Shown piece by piece: positions 51,604 through 61,946 of a DNA stretch of 64,000 bases. The DNA is from Nesterenkonia sedimenti (GTDB taxonomy: Bacteria; Actinomycetota; Actinomycetes; Actinomycetales; Micrococcaceae). Both the position numbers and the translations under genes were made by a program. Position 1 is the first letter of the stretch; each line of letters begins with the position of its first letter. The stretch covers positions 1 through 64,000 of the forward strand of contig NZ_JABAHY010000007.1 of NCBI RefSeq assembly GCF_012641515.1, in the 5' to 3' direction. Under the pieces are notes generated by a model. The model was not told the origin of the DNA. It saw only the letters and a list, made by a program, of their open reading frames with translations, and made no database searches.

Positions 51604-52782
51604 TCAGAGCCGTCCCAGTGCCAGGGCCGTCTGCAGAACATAGGCATCGCGCGGTTCCATGGGATCCCATCCGGTGACCTCAGTGACGCGTTTGAGCCGG
51701 TACCGGACGGTATTGGTGTGCACATACAGCTCCCTGGCGGTGGCCTCCAGAGAATGCCCGGTAGTCACATAGGCCTCCACGGTCTCCAGCAATCCGTGTC
51801 CGGCTTCCTTCAGCACCGTATGGATGCCCTCCACCAGGGCCTCTTTGGCCAGCGGATCACCGGAGAGCGCCCGTTCTGGCAGGAGGTCCCCGGCAGCTGC
51901 CGGCCGCGGTGCCTGCGGCCAGGCCCCGGCAGCGGTGAACCCGGCAAAAGCCGACTGGGCGCAGCGTGAGGCCTGGGCGACAGTGCCCTCGTACTGGGCA
52001 TAGACCACAGGGCCCTCCCCGAAATGCGGCAGCACGCGTTCGAGTCCCTCACTGAGTGAGCTCACCCCACCCAGCAGCAGGATCAGCCGATCACCCTGGA
52101 CACCGACCACCGCATCGGCGGCGAAACGCACACATTGCCGGCGCAGATGGGAGAGGAAGACCGCATCGGCCTGATCAGGGGCGGAACCGACAACGACGAC
52201 GACGCCGGCCCCGGACTGCCAGCCAACTGCTGCGGCCCGGGAGGCGATCTGCTCGGTAGGTTCGGCACGCAGTACGGCGTCGACCAACAGTGCCTCAAGC
52301 CGTGAGTCCCAGGCGCCGCGGGATTCGGCGGCCCGGGCGTAGACATCGGCGATGGCGAAGGCCACTTCACGCGAGTAGCGCAGCACAGCCTCCAGAATCG
52401 CGGGCTGATCTGCTGCCGGCATCAGGCCCGGTAAGCGGGCCTCAACGGCTTCGACGATCGTGCGGATCAGCTGCAGGGCACGCTGCAGGGAGATCGTGCG
52501 CATGAGATCTGTCGGGGCAGGTCCCAACAGTTCGTTGACCAGGGGCAGTGAGCGTGCCCCGGGGTCTCGCAGCCAATTGCCCAGCCCGGCGATACCGCGC
52601 TGGGCAATCAGCCGCAGAGATGCACGTTCCTCAGTGGTCAGCTGCTGGTACCACGGCAGCTTCTCCTCCAGGTGCTGGCCGACCTCAGTGGTCAGCAGTC
52701 CCGAATTGCTGCGCAGCGCCTGCAGCGCTTCCTGACTGACCCGCACTGCGGGGGGCAGTTTCCCGGTATCCACACTCATCAT
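51604..52782 (-). CDS. fasR: PucR-family transcriptional regulator of fatty-acid synthesis
   Basis: 392 residues. C-terminal PucR-type helix-turn-helix (RELYVHTNTVRYRLKRVTEV) near residue 355, preceded by a GGDEF-like fold region (AVVGVQGDRLILLLGG). The position directly upstream of fabD-fabH-acpP-fabF is that of FasR, the activator of this operon in Streptomyces; by that synteny it should sense and activate fatty-acid synthesis here. Two ATG starts (52782, 52779) are adjacent. The palindrome just upstream of the start may allow self-control. Confidence 0.85.
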   Translation of the reverse strand: MMSVDTGKLPPAVRVSQEALQALRSNSGLLTTEVGQHLEEKLPWYQQLTTEERASLRLIAQRGIAGLGNWLRDPGARSLPLVNELLGPAPTDLMRTISLQRALQLIRTIVEAVEARLPGLMPAADQPAILEAVLRYSREVAFAIADVYARAAESRGAWDSRLEALLVDAVLRAEPTEQIASRAAAVGWQSGAGVVVVVGSAPDQADAVFLSHLRRQCVRFAADAVVGVQGDRLILLLGGVSSLSEGLERVLPHFGEGPVVYAQYEGTVAQASRCAQSAFAGFTAAGAWPQAPRPAAAGDLLPERALSGDPLAKEALVEGIHTVLKEAGHGLLETVEAYVTTGHSLEATARELYVHTNTVRYRLKRVTEVTGWDPMEPRDAYVLQTALALGRL

Positions 52783-52795
52783 CAGTGAGCCTACA

Positions 52796-52812
52796 TTGTG
52801 GGCTCCCTACAA
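52796..52812. promoter_or_regulatory. palindrome upstream of fasR (second candidate FasR operator)
   Basis: TTGTGG-GCTCC-CTACAA: the same arms (one mismatch) and 5-base spacer as the site before fabD. It lies 14-30 bases before the fasR start, where bound protein would block its promoter, suggesting autoregulation. Confidence 0.5.
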
Positions 52813-52835
52813 ACGAGTGCGGTGGGATTACTGAG

Positions 52836-55562
52836 TTAGGCGTCGCCCCCGGAGGTGCCGGAGGTTCCGGCCTGCGGGTTGCCCAGATCGTATTTCTCCA
52901 TGGCCAGAGCGGCTTTCTTCTTCTTACCCAGCATCTGCAGGGCGCGCACCACCATGGAGTGGGAGTCGATCTTGAAGTGCCGGCGGGCGGCAGCCCGGGT
53001 ATCGGAGAACCCGTAGCTGTCAGCGCCCAGGGTGGCGAACTCATTGGGCACGAACTGCCGGATCTGGTCCGGCAGGGCGGTGGTGTAGTCGGTGGAGGCG
53101 ATGATCGGACCCTCTGCACCTTCCAGCTGCTGGGTCACGAAGGGCACCTCAGGCTCCCGCTCGGGATCCAGCATGGCGGCCTGTTCGACCTCCAGGGCCT
53201 GGCGGCGCAGCTGGTTCCAGCTGGTCACACTCCACACATCGGCGCTGACGCCCCACTCCTCGGCGAGGATCTCCTGGGCCTCCAGGGCCCAGGGCACCGA
53301 GACACCGGATGCCAGCAGCTGGACCTTCTCGCCCTCAGCCTCGCTGGCCTTGAGCTTGTAGATACCGCGCTTGACGCCCTCGATGTCCAGATTCTCCGGT
53401 TCGGGCAGCTGGGAGATCGGCTCGTTGTAGACGGTGAGGTAGTACATGACGTTGTGGTCGCCATCGTGCTTGCCGTACATCTCGTGGAGCCCGTTTTCGA
53501 TGATGTGGGCGATCTCGTAGCCGTAGGCGGGGTCAAAGTGCTTCACCGCGGGGTTGGTGGAGGCCAGGATGGGGGAGTGCCCATCGGCATGCTGCAGGCC
53601 CTCACCGGTCAGCGTGGTCCGACCTGCGGTGGCGCCGATGATGAACCCGCGGGCCATCTGATCGGCTGCTGCCCAGAAGGAGTCACCGGTGCGCTGGAAG
53701 CCGAACATCGAGTAGAAGATGTAGAAGGGCACCATCGGCTCACCATGGGTGGAGTAGCTGGTGCCTGCGGCGGTGAAGGCTGCCACTGCGCCGGCCTCGT
53801 TGATACCGGGGTGCAGCAGCTGGCCCTGCGGGGACTCCTTATAGGCGAGCATCAGCTCACGGTCCACCGAGATGTAGTTCTGACCCTTGGGGTTGTAGAT
53901 CTTGGCGGTGGGGAAGAAAGAGTCCATACCGAAGGTGCGGGCCTCATCGGGGACGATGGGCACAATCCGGTTGCCGAAGCCCTTCTCCCGCATGAGGTCC
54001 TTGAGCAGACGCACAAAGGCCATCGTGGTGGCCGCCTGCTGCTTACCGGAGCCCTTCTTGGCACCGGCATAGGCCTTCTCGCCGGGCAGTTCCAGGGTGT
54101 TGGCCGGGACCCGACGCTCCGGCAGGGGCCCGCCGAGCTCCTTGCGGCGCTCACGCATATAGGCGATCTCCTCGGCGTCCTCACCGGGGTGGTAGTAGGG
54201 CACCTGGTAGGGATCGGCCTCGATCTGCTCATCGCTGATCGGGATGCGCAGGGTGTCGCGGAAGCGCTTGAGGTCATCGACGGTAAGCTTCTTCATCTGG
54301 TGGGTCGCATTGCGTCCCTCGAAGCTGGGGCCCAGGCCGTAGCCCTTGATGGTCTGCGCCAGGATGACAGTGGGCTTCTCGCGGGTCTCCACCGCCGACT
54401 TATAGGCCGCATAGACCTTCTGGTAGTCGTGGCCGCCGCGCTTGAGACCCCAGATCTGGTCATCGGTGAGATCAGCGACCATCTCCTTGGTCTTAGCCGA
54501 GCGGCCGAAGAAGTGCTCACGGACGAACTCGCCGGACTCAGCCTTATAGGTCTGGTAGTCGCCGTCGAGGGTCTCGTTCATCACTCGGACCAGCTCGCCG
54601 TCGTCGTCCTTAGCCAGCAGCTGATCCCATTCACGGCCCCAGAGGACCTTGATGACGTTCCAGCCGGCACCGCGGAAGAAGGCCTCCAGCTCCTGGACGA
54701 TCTTGCCGTTGCCGCGCACCGGCCCGTCGAGGCGCTGCAGGTTGCAGTTGATCACGAAGTGCAGGTTGTCCAGCTTCTCGTTGGCCGCCAGATGCAGCAG
54801 ACCACGGGATTCGGGCTCGTCCATCTCGCCGTCGCCCAGGAATGCCCAGACGTTCTGATCCGAGGTGTCCTTGATTCCGCGGTTGTGCAGGTACCGGTTG
54901 AACTGCGCCTGGTAGATCGCGTTCATCGGGCCGATACCCATCGAAACGGTGGGGAACTGCCAGAACTCGGGCATCAGCCGCGGATGCGGGTAGGAGCTCA
55001 GTCCGTGCGGGGCAGCCGAGATCTCCTGGCGGAAACCGTCGAGGTGCTCCTCCGAGAGCCGGCCCTCCAGGAAGGCGCGGGCGTAGTTGCCGGGGGAGGA
55101 GTGCCCCTGGAAGAAGATCTGGTCACCGCCGCCGGGGTGGTCCTGACCGCGGAAGAAGTGGTTATGCCCGACTTCGTAGAGCGTGGCCACACCGGCGTAG
55201 GAGGAGATATGACCGCCGACGGCGATGCCCTCACGCTGTGCCCGGTGGACCATGATTGCGGCGTTCCAGCGCAGCAGGCGACGGTAGCGGCGCTCCATCT
55301 CCTCATCACCGGGGAACTCCGGCTCCTGATCGGCCGGGATGGTGTTGACGTAGTCGGTGGTGGTGACCATCGGCACGCCGATGGACTTCGCACCGGCACG
55401 CTGCAGCAGGGTCCGGATGATGTATTCGGCCCGGCCGGTGCCATGAGTTTCGACCAGCTGGTCAAAGGCCTCTAGCCACTCGCTAGTCTCTTCAGGATCC
55501 TTATCCGGCAGCTGGTCGATCAGGCTGCTGCGGATGTGGGAAGTCTCTTCGCCAGCGCTCAC
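52836..55562 (-). CDS. aceE: pyruvate dehydrogenase E1 component (homodimeric)
   Basis: About 908 residues. The thiamine-diphosphate enzyme decarboxylates pyruvate and passes the acetyl group to the E2 lipoyl domain. It has [20 protein letters not shown] near residue 137, the TPP/Mg2+ site [16 protein letters not shown] with the Asn in [15 protein letters not shown], and [10 protein letters not shown]. The size and single-chain plan are of the AceE type. Start: GTG 55562 lies seven bases after AAAGG; GTG 55571 is in frame but too near the ribosome site. It faces the DUF3052 gene. Supplying acetyl-CoA next to the fatty-acid operon is sensible, but they are separate transcripts. Confidence 0.95.
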   Translation of the reverse strand: MSAGEETSHIRSSLIDQLPDKDPEETSEWLEAFDQLVETHGTGRAEYIIRTLLQRAGAKSIGVPMVTTTDYVNTIPADQEPEFPGDEEMERRYRRLLRWNAAIMVHRAQREGIAVGGHISSYAGVATLYEVGHNHFFRGQDHPGGGDQIFFQGHSSPGNYARAFLEGRLSEEHLDGFRQEISAAPHGLSSYPHPRLMPEFWQFPTVSMGIGPMNAIYQAQFNRYLHNRGIKDTSDQNVWAFLGDGEMDEPESRGLLHLAANEKLDNLHFVINCNLQRLDGPVRGNGKIVQELEAFFRGAGWNVIKVLWGREWDQLLAKDDDGELVRVMNETLDGDYQTYKAESGEFVREHFFGRSAKTKEMVADLTDDQIWGLKRGGHDYQKVYAAYKSAVETREKPTVILAQTIKGYGLGPSFEGRNATHQMKKLTVDDLKRFRDTLRIPISDEQIEADPYQVPYYHPGEDAEEIAYMRERRKELGGPLPERRVPANTLELPGEKAYAGAKKGSGKQQAATTMAFVRLLKDLMREKGFGNRIVPIVPDEARTFGMDSFFPTAKIYNPKGQNYISVDRELMLAYKESPQGQLLHPGINEAGAVAAFTAAGTSYSTHGEPMVPFYIFYSMFGFQRTGDSFWAAADQMARGFIIGATAGRTTLTGEGLQHADGHSPILASTNPAVKHFDPAYGYEIAHIIENGLHEMYGKHDGDHNVMYYLTVYNEPISQLPEPENLDIEGVKRGIYKLKASEAEGEKVQLLASGVSVPWALEAQEILAEEWGVSADVWSVTSWNQLRRQALEVEQAAMLDPEREPEVPFVTQQLEGAEGPIIASTDYTTALPDQIRQFVPNEFATLGADSYGFSDTRAAARRHFKIDSHSMVVRALQMLGKKKKAALAMEKYDLGNPQAGTSGTSGGDA

Positions 55563-55768
55563 TGTGGGCACCTTTCTGACGTTGTCTTGCCTATGCTCCG
55601 CTTCTGGCGGGGCGTTGTCGAGGTCTTTGAGGCCGCTCCAGACAGCCGGGGCAACCTCCCGGTGGTCCGCATGGGTGGCGGCCGCCGTGGGTCTTTTGTG
55701 GCAACTCTACCGGTTTCACGTTGTGTCGCACTTCCCGCTGAGGCCGGAATCCGCGTAACGTTGGCTCT

Positions 55769-56206
55769 GTGGGACAGAACTACGATGCCGCCACGAATGT
55801 TGTTGACAACCAAAACCTCCTTGAGGAGCTTGGGCTGAGCACCGATTCGTTGGTGCAAGAGATCGGCGTTGACGACGACGTCGACGATGCGCTGCGCGAT
55901 GCCCTCGATGAGCAGTTGGCTGAGCCGCTGCTCGATGAGGATGAGCAGGAGGTGGTTGATGCGGTGCTGCTGTGGTTCCGCGAAGGTGAGGATGATCTCA
56001 CCGAGGCGCTGATGGATGCGCTGACCACTCTCGAGGAGGACGGTGTGGTCTGGCTGATGACTCCACGGCCGGGCCGTGATGGTGCCGTGGCCCCGGTGGA
56101 GATCCAGGATGCCGCCACCGATGCCGGACTCCATGTGACATCCTCAGCCGGAGTCAGCGCCGACTGGTCGGCCACTCGGCTGGTGCACCGCAAATCGTGG
56201 TCCTGA
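55769..56206 (+). CDS. DUF3052 family protein
   Basis: 145 residues, strongly acidic (LDEQLAEPLLDEDEQEVVD). It resembles the small DUF3052 actinobacterial proteins, with LLEELGLSTDSLVQEIG and VVWLMTPRPGRDG. Function is unknown; a compact alpha/beta fold is likely. GTG start. Divergent from aceE and overlapping the peroxiredoxin gene by 10 bp, so the two are co-translated. The same pair is common in related genomes. Confidence 0.85.
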   Translation: MGQNYDAATNVVDNQNLLEELGLSTDSLVQEIGVDDDVDDALRDALDEQLAEPLLDEDEQEVVDAVLLWFREGEDDLTEALMDALTTLEEDGVVWLMTPRPGRDGAVAPVEIQDAATDAGLHVTSSAGVSADWSATRLVHRKSWS

Positions 56207-56685
56207 CCCCGGGGCAGCAGGCGGCAGAGTTCAGCCTGCGCAACCAGCACGGTGAGACTGTAGCGCTCTCCGCGCGGTCGGGGCGCCCAGTTGCGGTGAT
56301 GTTCTACCCCTTCGCCTTCAGCCGCGTCTGCGGCTCCGAGCTGGCCCAGATCCACCAGCGCTGGGCGGAGTTCGCCGATATCGATGCCGCACTGCTGGCC
56401 ATCAGCTGTGAACCGGTGCATACCCTGCGGGCCTACGCCGAAGCACTCAGTGCTGAACCCTCCGAGGATCATGCGCAGGGGCTGGGCTTCGAACTGCTCA
56501 GCGATTTCTGGCCCCATGGCGAGGTCGCTCAGGCCTATGACAGCTTCGACGCCGAAAAGGGCTGCCCAGTGCGCAATACCTTCATCCTGGACCCCGGTCA
56601 GCGGATCACCCAGGTGATCTCCAGCCCCATGGGCCAGCCGCGGGATCTCGACGAGGTACTGGCGGCGCTGGCGCGGGCCCGCTGA
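56197..56685 (+). CDS. AhpE-type peroxiredoxin
   Basis: 162-residue thiol peroxidase that reduces H2O2 and organic peroxides. The peroxidatic Cys is in MFYPFAFSRVCGSELAQ near residue 47, matching the FxPxAFT-x-x-C pattern of the AhpE group. Two further Cys (in AISCEP and KGCPVRN) could act as resolving partners. GTG start inside the end of the DUF3052 gene. A short tandem duplication follows at its stop codon. Confidence 0.88.
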   Translation: MVLTPGQQAAEFSLRNQHGETVALSARSGRPVAVMFYPFAFSRVCGSELAQIHQRWAEFADIDAALLAISCEPVHTLRAYAEALSAEPSEDHAQGLGFELLSDFWPHGEVAQAYDSFDAEKGCPVRNTFILDPGQRITQVISSPMGQPRDLDEVLAALARAR

Positions 56686-56712
56686 GTAGACTGCGCCGCT
56701 GAGTAGACTGAA
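56679..56712. repeat. 17-bp tandem duplication
   Basis: CCGCTGAGTAGACTG occurs at 56679-56693 and again at 56696-56710, a 17-bp period. The first copy contains the peroxiredoxin stop codon, the second sits in the spacer before holA. It looks like a slippage duplication. Confidence 0.8.
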
Positions 56713-56716
56713 GACC

Positions 56717-57721
56717 ATGCCGCCACGCTCAGGCAGCCGGGCCAAATCCACCGGCACAGACTTCCGGGCCGTGGAGCCTGCCCCGCTGATCCTGCTCAAA
56801 GGCTCCGAGGACTATGTGGCCACCCGCGCCCTGGACCGGGTCAAAGCTGAGCTGAAGTCCCGGCACCCCGAACTGGAGTACACCCGCCTGGATGTCTCCG
56901 CTGCCACCCCCGGGGAACTGAGCACCCTGGCCTCACCCTCCCTCTTCGGGGAACCCCGGCTGATCTTGGCCGAGGATCTGGCCCAGATGAACGACACCTT
57001 CCTCGGCGAGGCCCTGCAATTTCTGGAGGAGCCCGCCGATGCCGATGTCACCCTGATCTTCCGGCACTCCGGGGGCAACCGAGGCAAGAAGCTGCTGGAT
57101 GCACTGGGTGCCAAGGCCGTCGTCGTCGACTGTGCCCCGGTGAAATCCGATAACGACAAACTCGACTTCCTGCGCCAGGAGTTCCGGGCCGCTGCCCGGA
57201 CTATCCACCCCGATGCCGCCCGGGCCCTGGTGGCCGCCGCCGGTTCCACACTCTCGGATCTCGGCAGTGCTGCCCAGCAGCTGATGCGCGATATCACCGG
57301 TGACATCACCGCCGAAGAGGTGGATAAATACTTCGGCGGCCGCGTTGAGGCCAGTGCCTTCAAAGTCGCCGATGCCGCCTTTGAAGGGCGAACTGAGGCC
57401 GCTACCCGGCTCTACCGCCATGCGGTGGCAACCGGTGTCTCCCCGGTTGCGATCACCGCCGCCCTGGCCAGAAAGGGCCGGCAGATCGCGGCCCTGGTCG
57501 ATCACCGGGGTCCGCAGAACCAGCTGGCATCGGCTCTGGGCCTGCCGCCCTGGCAGCTGCGCCAGGCCGCTGAGACCGCCCGGCGGTGGAGCCCGCGGGC
57601 CGCCGCAGATGCCGTAGAAGCCGTCGCCCAGGCCGATGCCGAGGTCAAAGGTCTCTCACGTGCGCCGGAATACGCCGTGGAAAAGGCGATCGGCCGGGTT
57701 TCTGCTAGTATTAATGGCTAG
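56717..57721 (+). CDS. holA: DNA polymerase III delta subunit
   Basis: 334 residues of the sliding-clamp loader. The N-terminal AAA+-like region shows PLILLKGSEDYVATRAL near 25 and FGEPRLILAEDLAQM near 80; the C-terminal collar has ALARKGRQIAALVDHRGPQN. The delta subunit opens the beta clamp and carries no ATPase motif, in line with the sequence. ATG at 56717. It precedes rpsT in most actinobacteria. Confidence 0.93.
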   Translation: MPPRSGSRAKSTGTDFRAVEPAPLILLKGSEDYVATRALDRVKAELKSRHPELEYTRLDVSAATPGELSTLASPSLFGEPRLILAEDLAQMNDTFLGEALQFLEEPADADVTLIFRHSGGNRGKKLLDALGAKAVVVDCAPVKSDNDKLDFLRQEFRAAARTIHPDAARALVAAAGSTLSDLGSAAQQLMRDITGDITAEEVDKYFGGRVEASAFKVADAAFEGRTEAATRLYRHAVATGVSPVAITAALARKGRQIAALVDHRGPQNQLASALGLPPWQLRQAAETARRWSPRAAADAVEAVAQADAEVKGLSRAPEYAVEKAIGRVSASING

Positions 57722-57916
57722 TGTCTAGGTCCGTAAAAGGACCATGCACTGCCCGACGACGGCAATAGCGCGCTGTAAGCTCATGGGCCCCTCTACCTGA
57801 AGAGCTCAGCGTGAATCGCCAAGGTGCCCCACACCACTGAAGTCTTCCGCCGTCGTCGTGCCCCACGGGTAACTGGCAGTGCTGCCCCTGAACCGCACGA
57901 CAAAAGGAAAACACCT

Positions 57917-58177
57917 GTGGCAAACATTAAGTCCCAGAAGAAGCGCATCCTCACCAATGAGAAGCGCCGCCAGCGCAACCAGGGTGTGCGTACCGAGCTG
58001 AAGACCGCCGTGAAGAAGGTCCGCAACGCTGTGGCAGCCGGCGATAAGGACGCCGCTGCAGCCGCTCAGCGCGAGGCCGGCCGCAAACTGGACAAGGCAG
58101 CCTCCAAGGGCGTCATCCACAAGAACCAGGCAGCCAACCGCAAGTCCGGTCTGGCCAAGCTGGTCGCTAAGCTCTAA
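57917..58177 (+). CDS. rpsT: 30S ribosomal protein S20
   Basis: 86 residues, full length: [20 protein letters not shown] at the N-terminus, then Lys/Ala-rich helices ([20 protein letters not shown]). GTG start with AAAGGAAA nine bases before; the longer open frame is not supported. The 195-base upstream space is probably its promoter and leader. A terminator follows. Confidence 0.95.
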   Translation: MANIKSQKKRILTNEKRRQRNQGVRTELKTAVKKVRNAVAAGDKDAAAAAQREAGRKLDKAASKGVIHKNQAANRKSGLAKLVAKL

Positions 58178-58195
58178 TCTGACTTTCTTTCGCCG

Positions 58196-58232
58196 GAGGC
58201 CTCGCGCGTCGTTTGCAGACGCGCGGGGCCTT
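58196..58232 (+). terminator. intrinsic terminator downstream of rpsT
   Basis: GGCCTCGCGCGTC pairs with GACGCGCGGGGCC (one mismatch) around the loop GTTTGCA, followed by TTCT. It separates rpsT from lepA. Confidence 0.8.
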
Positions 58233-58286
58233 CTGCGTATCCACGTATGATGGATTGAGCCCCGATGTGAAGGATGGATAACCCAC

Positions 58287-60146
58287 GTGAGTCCCAAGGC
58301 CCGCACCCCGCAGGTGCCTGCCAGTACCAGCCCCGATGTGATTCGCAATTTCTGCATCATCGCCCATATCGACCACGGCAAATCGACCCTGGCCGATCGG
58401 ATGCTGCAGCTGACCGGGGTGGTCCAGCCGCGGGATATGAAAGCCCAGTACCTCGACCGGATGGATATCGAGCGTGAACGCGGGATCACCATCAAATCCC
58501 AGGCGGTACGCATGCCCTGGGAGTTGGATGACACCACCTATGCCTTCCATATGATCGACACCCCGGGACACGTGGACTTCAGTTACGAGGTCTCCCGCTC
58601 CCTGGCCGCCTGTGAGGGCGCACTGCTGCTGGTCGACGCCGCCCAGGGCATCGAGGCCCAGACACTGGCCAATCTCTACCTCGCCATGGAACACGATCTG
58701 GCGATCATCCCGGTGCTGAACAAAATCGACCTCCCGGCGGCCATGCCGGATAAATACGCCGAGGAGCTGGCGCATCTGATCGGCTGCGAGCCCGAGGATG
58801 TGCTGCGAGTCTCCGGTAAGACCGGTGAGGGCGTAGAGGCCCTGCTGGACCGGATCGTGCAGGAGATCCCGCCGCCAGAGGGCGATGCCGATGCCCCTGC
58901 CCGGGCGATGATCTTCGACTCCGTCTACGACACCTACCGCGGTGTGGTGACCTTCGTCCGCGTGGTGGACGGCTCCCTGGGCCACCGCGAGAAGATCCAG
59001 ATGATGTCTACCGGAGCCACCCACGAGCTGCTGGAGATCGGTGTCTCCCAGCCCGAACCCGAGGCCACCAAGGGCCTGGGTGTCGGCGAGGTCGGCTATC
59101 TCATCACTGGTGTGAAGGACGTCCGCCAGTCCAGGGTCGGTGACACCGTCACCAGCCAGAACCGCCCGGCCGATGAGATCATCGGCGGCTATGAGGACCC
59201 CCGGCCGATGGTCTTCTCCGGGCTGTTCCCCATCGACGGCTCCGATTTCCCGGTGCTGCGTGAGGCCCTGGAGAAACTCCAGCTCAACGACGCCGCCCTG
59301 AACTTCGAACCCGAGACCTCCACTGCCCTGGGCTTCGGGTTCCGTGTGGGCTTCCTGGGCCTGCTGCACCTGGAGATCACCCGGGAGCGCCTGGAGCAGG
59401 AGTACAACCTGGAGCTGATCTCCACCGCGCCCAATGTGGTTTACCAGGTCACCGATGAGGCAGGGGAGACGCACGAGGTCACCAACCCCTCGGAGTTCCC
59501 CGAGGGCAAGATCGCCGAGATCCGCGAACCGGTAGTGGATGCCACCGTGATCGTGCCAGCCGAGTTCATCGGCGCAGTTATGGAGCTCTGCCAGTCCCGC
59601 CGCGGCCAGATGGAAGGTATGGACTACCTCTCTGAGGAACGGGTGGAGATCCGCTATAAGATGCCGCTGGCCGAGATCGTCTTCGACTTCTTCGACCAGC
59701 TGAAGTCCAAGACCAAGGGCTATGCCTCCCTGAACTGGCAGGGCACCGGGGAGCAGGAGGCCGATCTGGTCAAGGTCGATATCCTGCTGCAGGGCGATAA
59801 GGTCGATGCCTTCTCCGCCATCACCCACCGGGACCATGCCTACTCCTACGGGGTCAAAATGGCTTCCAAGCTCAAGGACCTCATCCCGCGCCAGCAGTTC
59901 GAGGTCCCCATCCAGGCGGCCATCGGCTCGCGGATCATCGCCCGCGAGAATATCCGGGCCATCCGCAAGGACGTCCTCTCTAAGTGCTACGGCGGTGACA
60001 TCAGCCGTAAGCGCAAACTGCTGGAGAAGCAGAAGGAAGGCAAGAAGCGGATGAAGATGGTCGGCACTGTGGAGGTCCCGCAGGAGGCCTTCATCGCCGC
60101 CCTGAGCTCCGATGAGGGCAACGCGAAAGAAAAAGCCAAGAAGTGA
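58287..60146 (+). CDS. lepA: elongation factor 4
   Basis: 619-residue ribosomal GTPase. It has the G-domain motifs [16 protein letters not shown] near residue 29, [25 protein letters not shown] and NKIDLPAA. Domain II, the EF-G-like domain III, and the C-terminal EF4-specific domain ([20 protein letters not shown]) are complete. It is thought to help ribosome assembly or remobilise stalled ribosomes. GTG start. Ends 9 bp before hemW. Confidence 0.96.
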   Translation: MSPKARTPQVPASTSPDVIRNFCIIAHIDHGKSTLADRMLQLTGVVQPRDMKAQYLDRMDIERERGITIKSQAVRMPWELDDTTYAFHMIDTPGHVDFSYEVSRSLAACEGALLLVDAAQGIEAQTLANLYLAMEHDLAIIPVLNKIDLPAAMPDKYAEELAHLIGCEPEDVLRVSGKTGEGVEALLDRIVQEIPPPEGDADAPARAMIFDSVYDTYRGVVTFVRVVDGSLGHREKIQMMSTGATHELLEIGVSQPEPEATKGLGVGEVGYLITGVKDVRQSRVGDTVTSQNRPADEIIGGYEDPRPMVFSGLFPIDGSDFPVLREALEKLQLNDAALNFEPETSTALGFGFRVGFLGLLHLEITRERLEQEYNLELISTAPNVVYQVTDEAGETHEVTNPSEFPEGKIAEIREPVVDATVIVPAEFIGAVMELCQSRRGQMEGMDYLSEERVEIRYKMPLAEIVFDFFDQLKSKTKGYASLNWQGTGEQEADLVKVDILLQGDKVDAFSAITHRDHAYSYGVKMASKLKDLIPRQQFEVPIQAAIGSRIIARENIRAIRKDVLSKCYGGDISRKRKLLEKQKEGKKRMKMVGTVEVPQEAFIAALSSDEGNAKEKAKK

Positions 60147-60155
60147 CCGGACTAC

Positions 60156-61424
60156 ATGCCATCCACACTTCCGCTGGGTGACCCCGTTCCGGCCGACGGC
60201 AGTTTCCCGCCAGCGGTACTGCAGGCCCTGCCGCAGCGTTCGGATAAGCCCCTGGGGCTCTATGTCCATATCCCGTTCTGCTCGGTACGCTGCGGCTACT
60301 GCGACTTCAACACTTATACCGCCGAGGATCTCGGTCCCGGGGCCTCCCGGCAGTCTTATCCCGAGACTCTGATCTCCGAGCTGGAACTCGCCGCCGCCCT
60401 GCTGGAGTCCTCCGGGGCCCCACAGCGGCAGCTGTCCACGGTGTTCTTCGGCGGAGGCACACCCACCCTGCTGCCGGCCGAGGACCTCGCCCGGATCCTG
60501 ACCCGGGCCCGGGAACTCTTCGGCTTCGCCCCCGGGGCTGAGATCACCACCGAGGCCAATCCGGATACAGTCACCGAGGCCTCAGCACAACTGCTGGCCG
60601 ATGCCGGATTCACCCGGCTCAGCCTGGGCATGCAGTCAGCAGTCCCAGAGGTGCTGAAGACCCTGGACCGCACCCATAACCCGGAGAACGTCCCCACAGC
60701 CCACGACGCCGCCCGTGCAGCCGGTCTGGAGACCTCACTGGATCTCATCTACGGAACACCGGGGGAGTCCCTTCAGGACTGGCAGCGAAGCCTTGAGACA
60801 GCCATCGCCCTGGCCCCGGATCACATCTCGGCCTATTCACTGATCATCGAAGAGGGCACCGCCATGGCAGCCCAGGTCAAACGAGGCCAGCTGCCGGATA
60901 TCGACCAGGACGATCACGCCGAGAAATACCTGGTGACCGACCGGCTGCTCTCAGCCGCCGGCTACCAGTGGTACGAGGTCTCGAACTTCTCCCGCAGTGA
61001 GGCCACCCGGTCGCAGCATAATCTCAACTACTGGCTGGACTCCGACTGGTGGGGTGCAGGCCCCGGGGCGCACTCCCATCTGGCGGGGATGCGCTGGTGG
61101 AATGTGAAGCATCCGGCTGCCTATGCCCAGCGGCTGCACCAGGGAACCTCCCCGGGGCACGGCCGCGAACTGCTCGACGATGAGGCCAGAGTCCTGGAGT
61201 ACCTCATGCTGCGCCTGCGCATCCGGGAAGGCCTGGATATCGCTGAGTACAACCAACTGCCCGGTGCCGAGCCCATCACACCAGCGGTGCTGGCTGAGCT
61301 GGTCGCAGAAGGTCTCATCGAAGCAGAGCAGTCCCAGTCGAGTTCAGCCTCCCAGGGCAGGGTTGTGCTGACCCTGCAGGGTCGGCTGCTGGCCGATGCG
61401 GTCACCCGCCGGCTGCTGGGCTGA
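60156..61424 (+). CDS. hemW: radical SAM protein HemW
   Basis: 422 residues. The [4Fe-4S] radical-SAM motif C42-x3-C46-x2-C49 is in VHIPFCSVRCGYCDFNTY, followed by FFGGGTPTLLP and DLIYGTPGESLQDWQ. The HemN-like fold, with no extra Cys after CDF, marks HemW, a heme-binding chaperone that delivers heme to respiratory enzymes, rather than coproporphyrinogen oxidase. ATG 9 bp after lepA. Confidence 0.93.
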   Translation: MPSTLPLGDPVPADGSFPPAVLQALPQRSDKPLGLYVHIPFCSVRCGYCDFNTYTAEDLGPGASRQSYPETLISELELAAALLESSGAPQRQLSTVFFGGGTPTLLPAEDLARILTRARELFGFAPGAEITTEANPDTVTEASAQLLADAGFTRLSLGMQSAVPEVLKTLDRTHNPENVPTAHDAARAAGLETSLDLIYGTPGESLQDWQRSLETAIALAPDHISAYSLIIEEGTAMAAQVKRGQLPDIDQDDHAEKYLVTDRLLSAAGYQWYEVSNFSRSEATRSQHNLNYWLDSDWWGAGPGAHSHLAGMRWWNVKHPAAYAQRLHQGTSPGHGRELLDDEARVLEYLMLRLRIREGLDIAEYNQLPGAEPITPAVLAELVAEGLIEAEQSQSSSASQGRVVLTLQGRLLADAVTRRLLG

Positions 61425-61428
61425 CCAC

Positions 61429-61446
61429 CTGCTGAGCAGTCAGCAG
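61429..61446. terminator. small hairpin between hemW and the DUF4870 gene
   Basis: CTGCTGA-GCAG-TCAGCAG, a 7-bp perfect stem in the 24-bp space between convergent genes. No U-run; weak candidate terminator for both sides. Confidence 0.45.
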
Positions 61447-61448
61447 AA

Positions 61449-61844
61449 TCAGCGGATCAGTCGGAGATTCAGCGGGTAGCGGTAGGGGCGTCCCTTATTG
61501 CATTCGGAGCCGCCGATGAGCCCCGAGATCGCCATATAAGCCCAGATCAGCACACCACCGAGACCGGCGAAGGCCGCAATTGCGGGCACAAAGGCCAGGC
61601 CGTAGCAGATCAGCATGACCACGGTCAGCGGCAGGGTGAAGTTCAGTGCCTCTTTGGATTCCTGGGCGGTGAAGGGGCCGCGGTCGCGGAAGATCAAGTA
61701 AATGATCAGCGCGGGAATGCAGCCGGCCACCGCCCCGAAGTGGGACAGCATGGCCCACCGGGTGTCTTCCTCGCGGGTCAGCATCGGGGCTGCCTGCGCA
61801 GGGGCTGGACGTCGCTGCTGCGATTGGGTCACTGAAATGGTCAT
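61449..61844 (-). CDS. DUF4870 family membrane protein
   Basis: 131 residues. A soluble N-terminus (about 30 residues with TREEDTRWAMLSHFG) is followed by three hydrophobic helices: VAGCIPALIIYLIF, LPLTVVMLICYGLAFVPAI and GGVLIWAYMAISGLIGG. The DRGPFTAQESKEALNF segment is typical of DUF4870. Function unknown, likely a small inner-membrane protein. Convergent with hemW. Confidence 0.85.
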   Translation of the reverse strand: MTISVTQSQQRRPAPAQAAPMLTREEDTRWAMLSHFGAVAGCIPALIIYLIFRDRGPFTAQESKEALNFTLPLTVVMLICYGLAFVPAIAAFAGLGGVLIWAYMAISGLIGGSECNKGRPYRYPLNLRLIR

Positions 61845-61946
61845 CCTTTCGGAGGGGGAAGGTAAGGGGATGAGAAATATGTGCTTTCTGTGTATTTTAG
61901 AGCCCGAATCTGGGAGAACACTCCACAGCCAGGGGCGTGTTGATCC

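Noticed and set aside
52785-55475. 896-codon plus-strand frame opposite aceE
   Set aside because: Antisense mirror of aceE; no family features.
58167-60269. 700-codon reverse-strand frame opposite lepA
   Set aside because: Antisense mirror of lepA.
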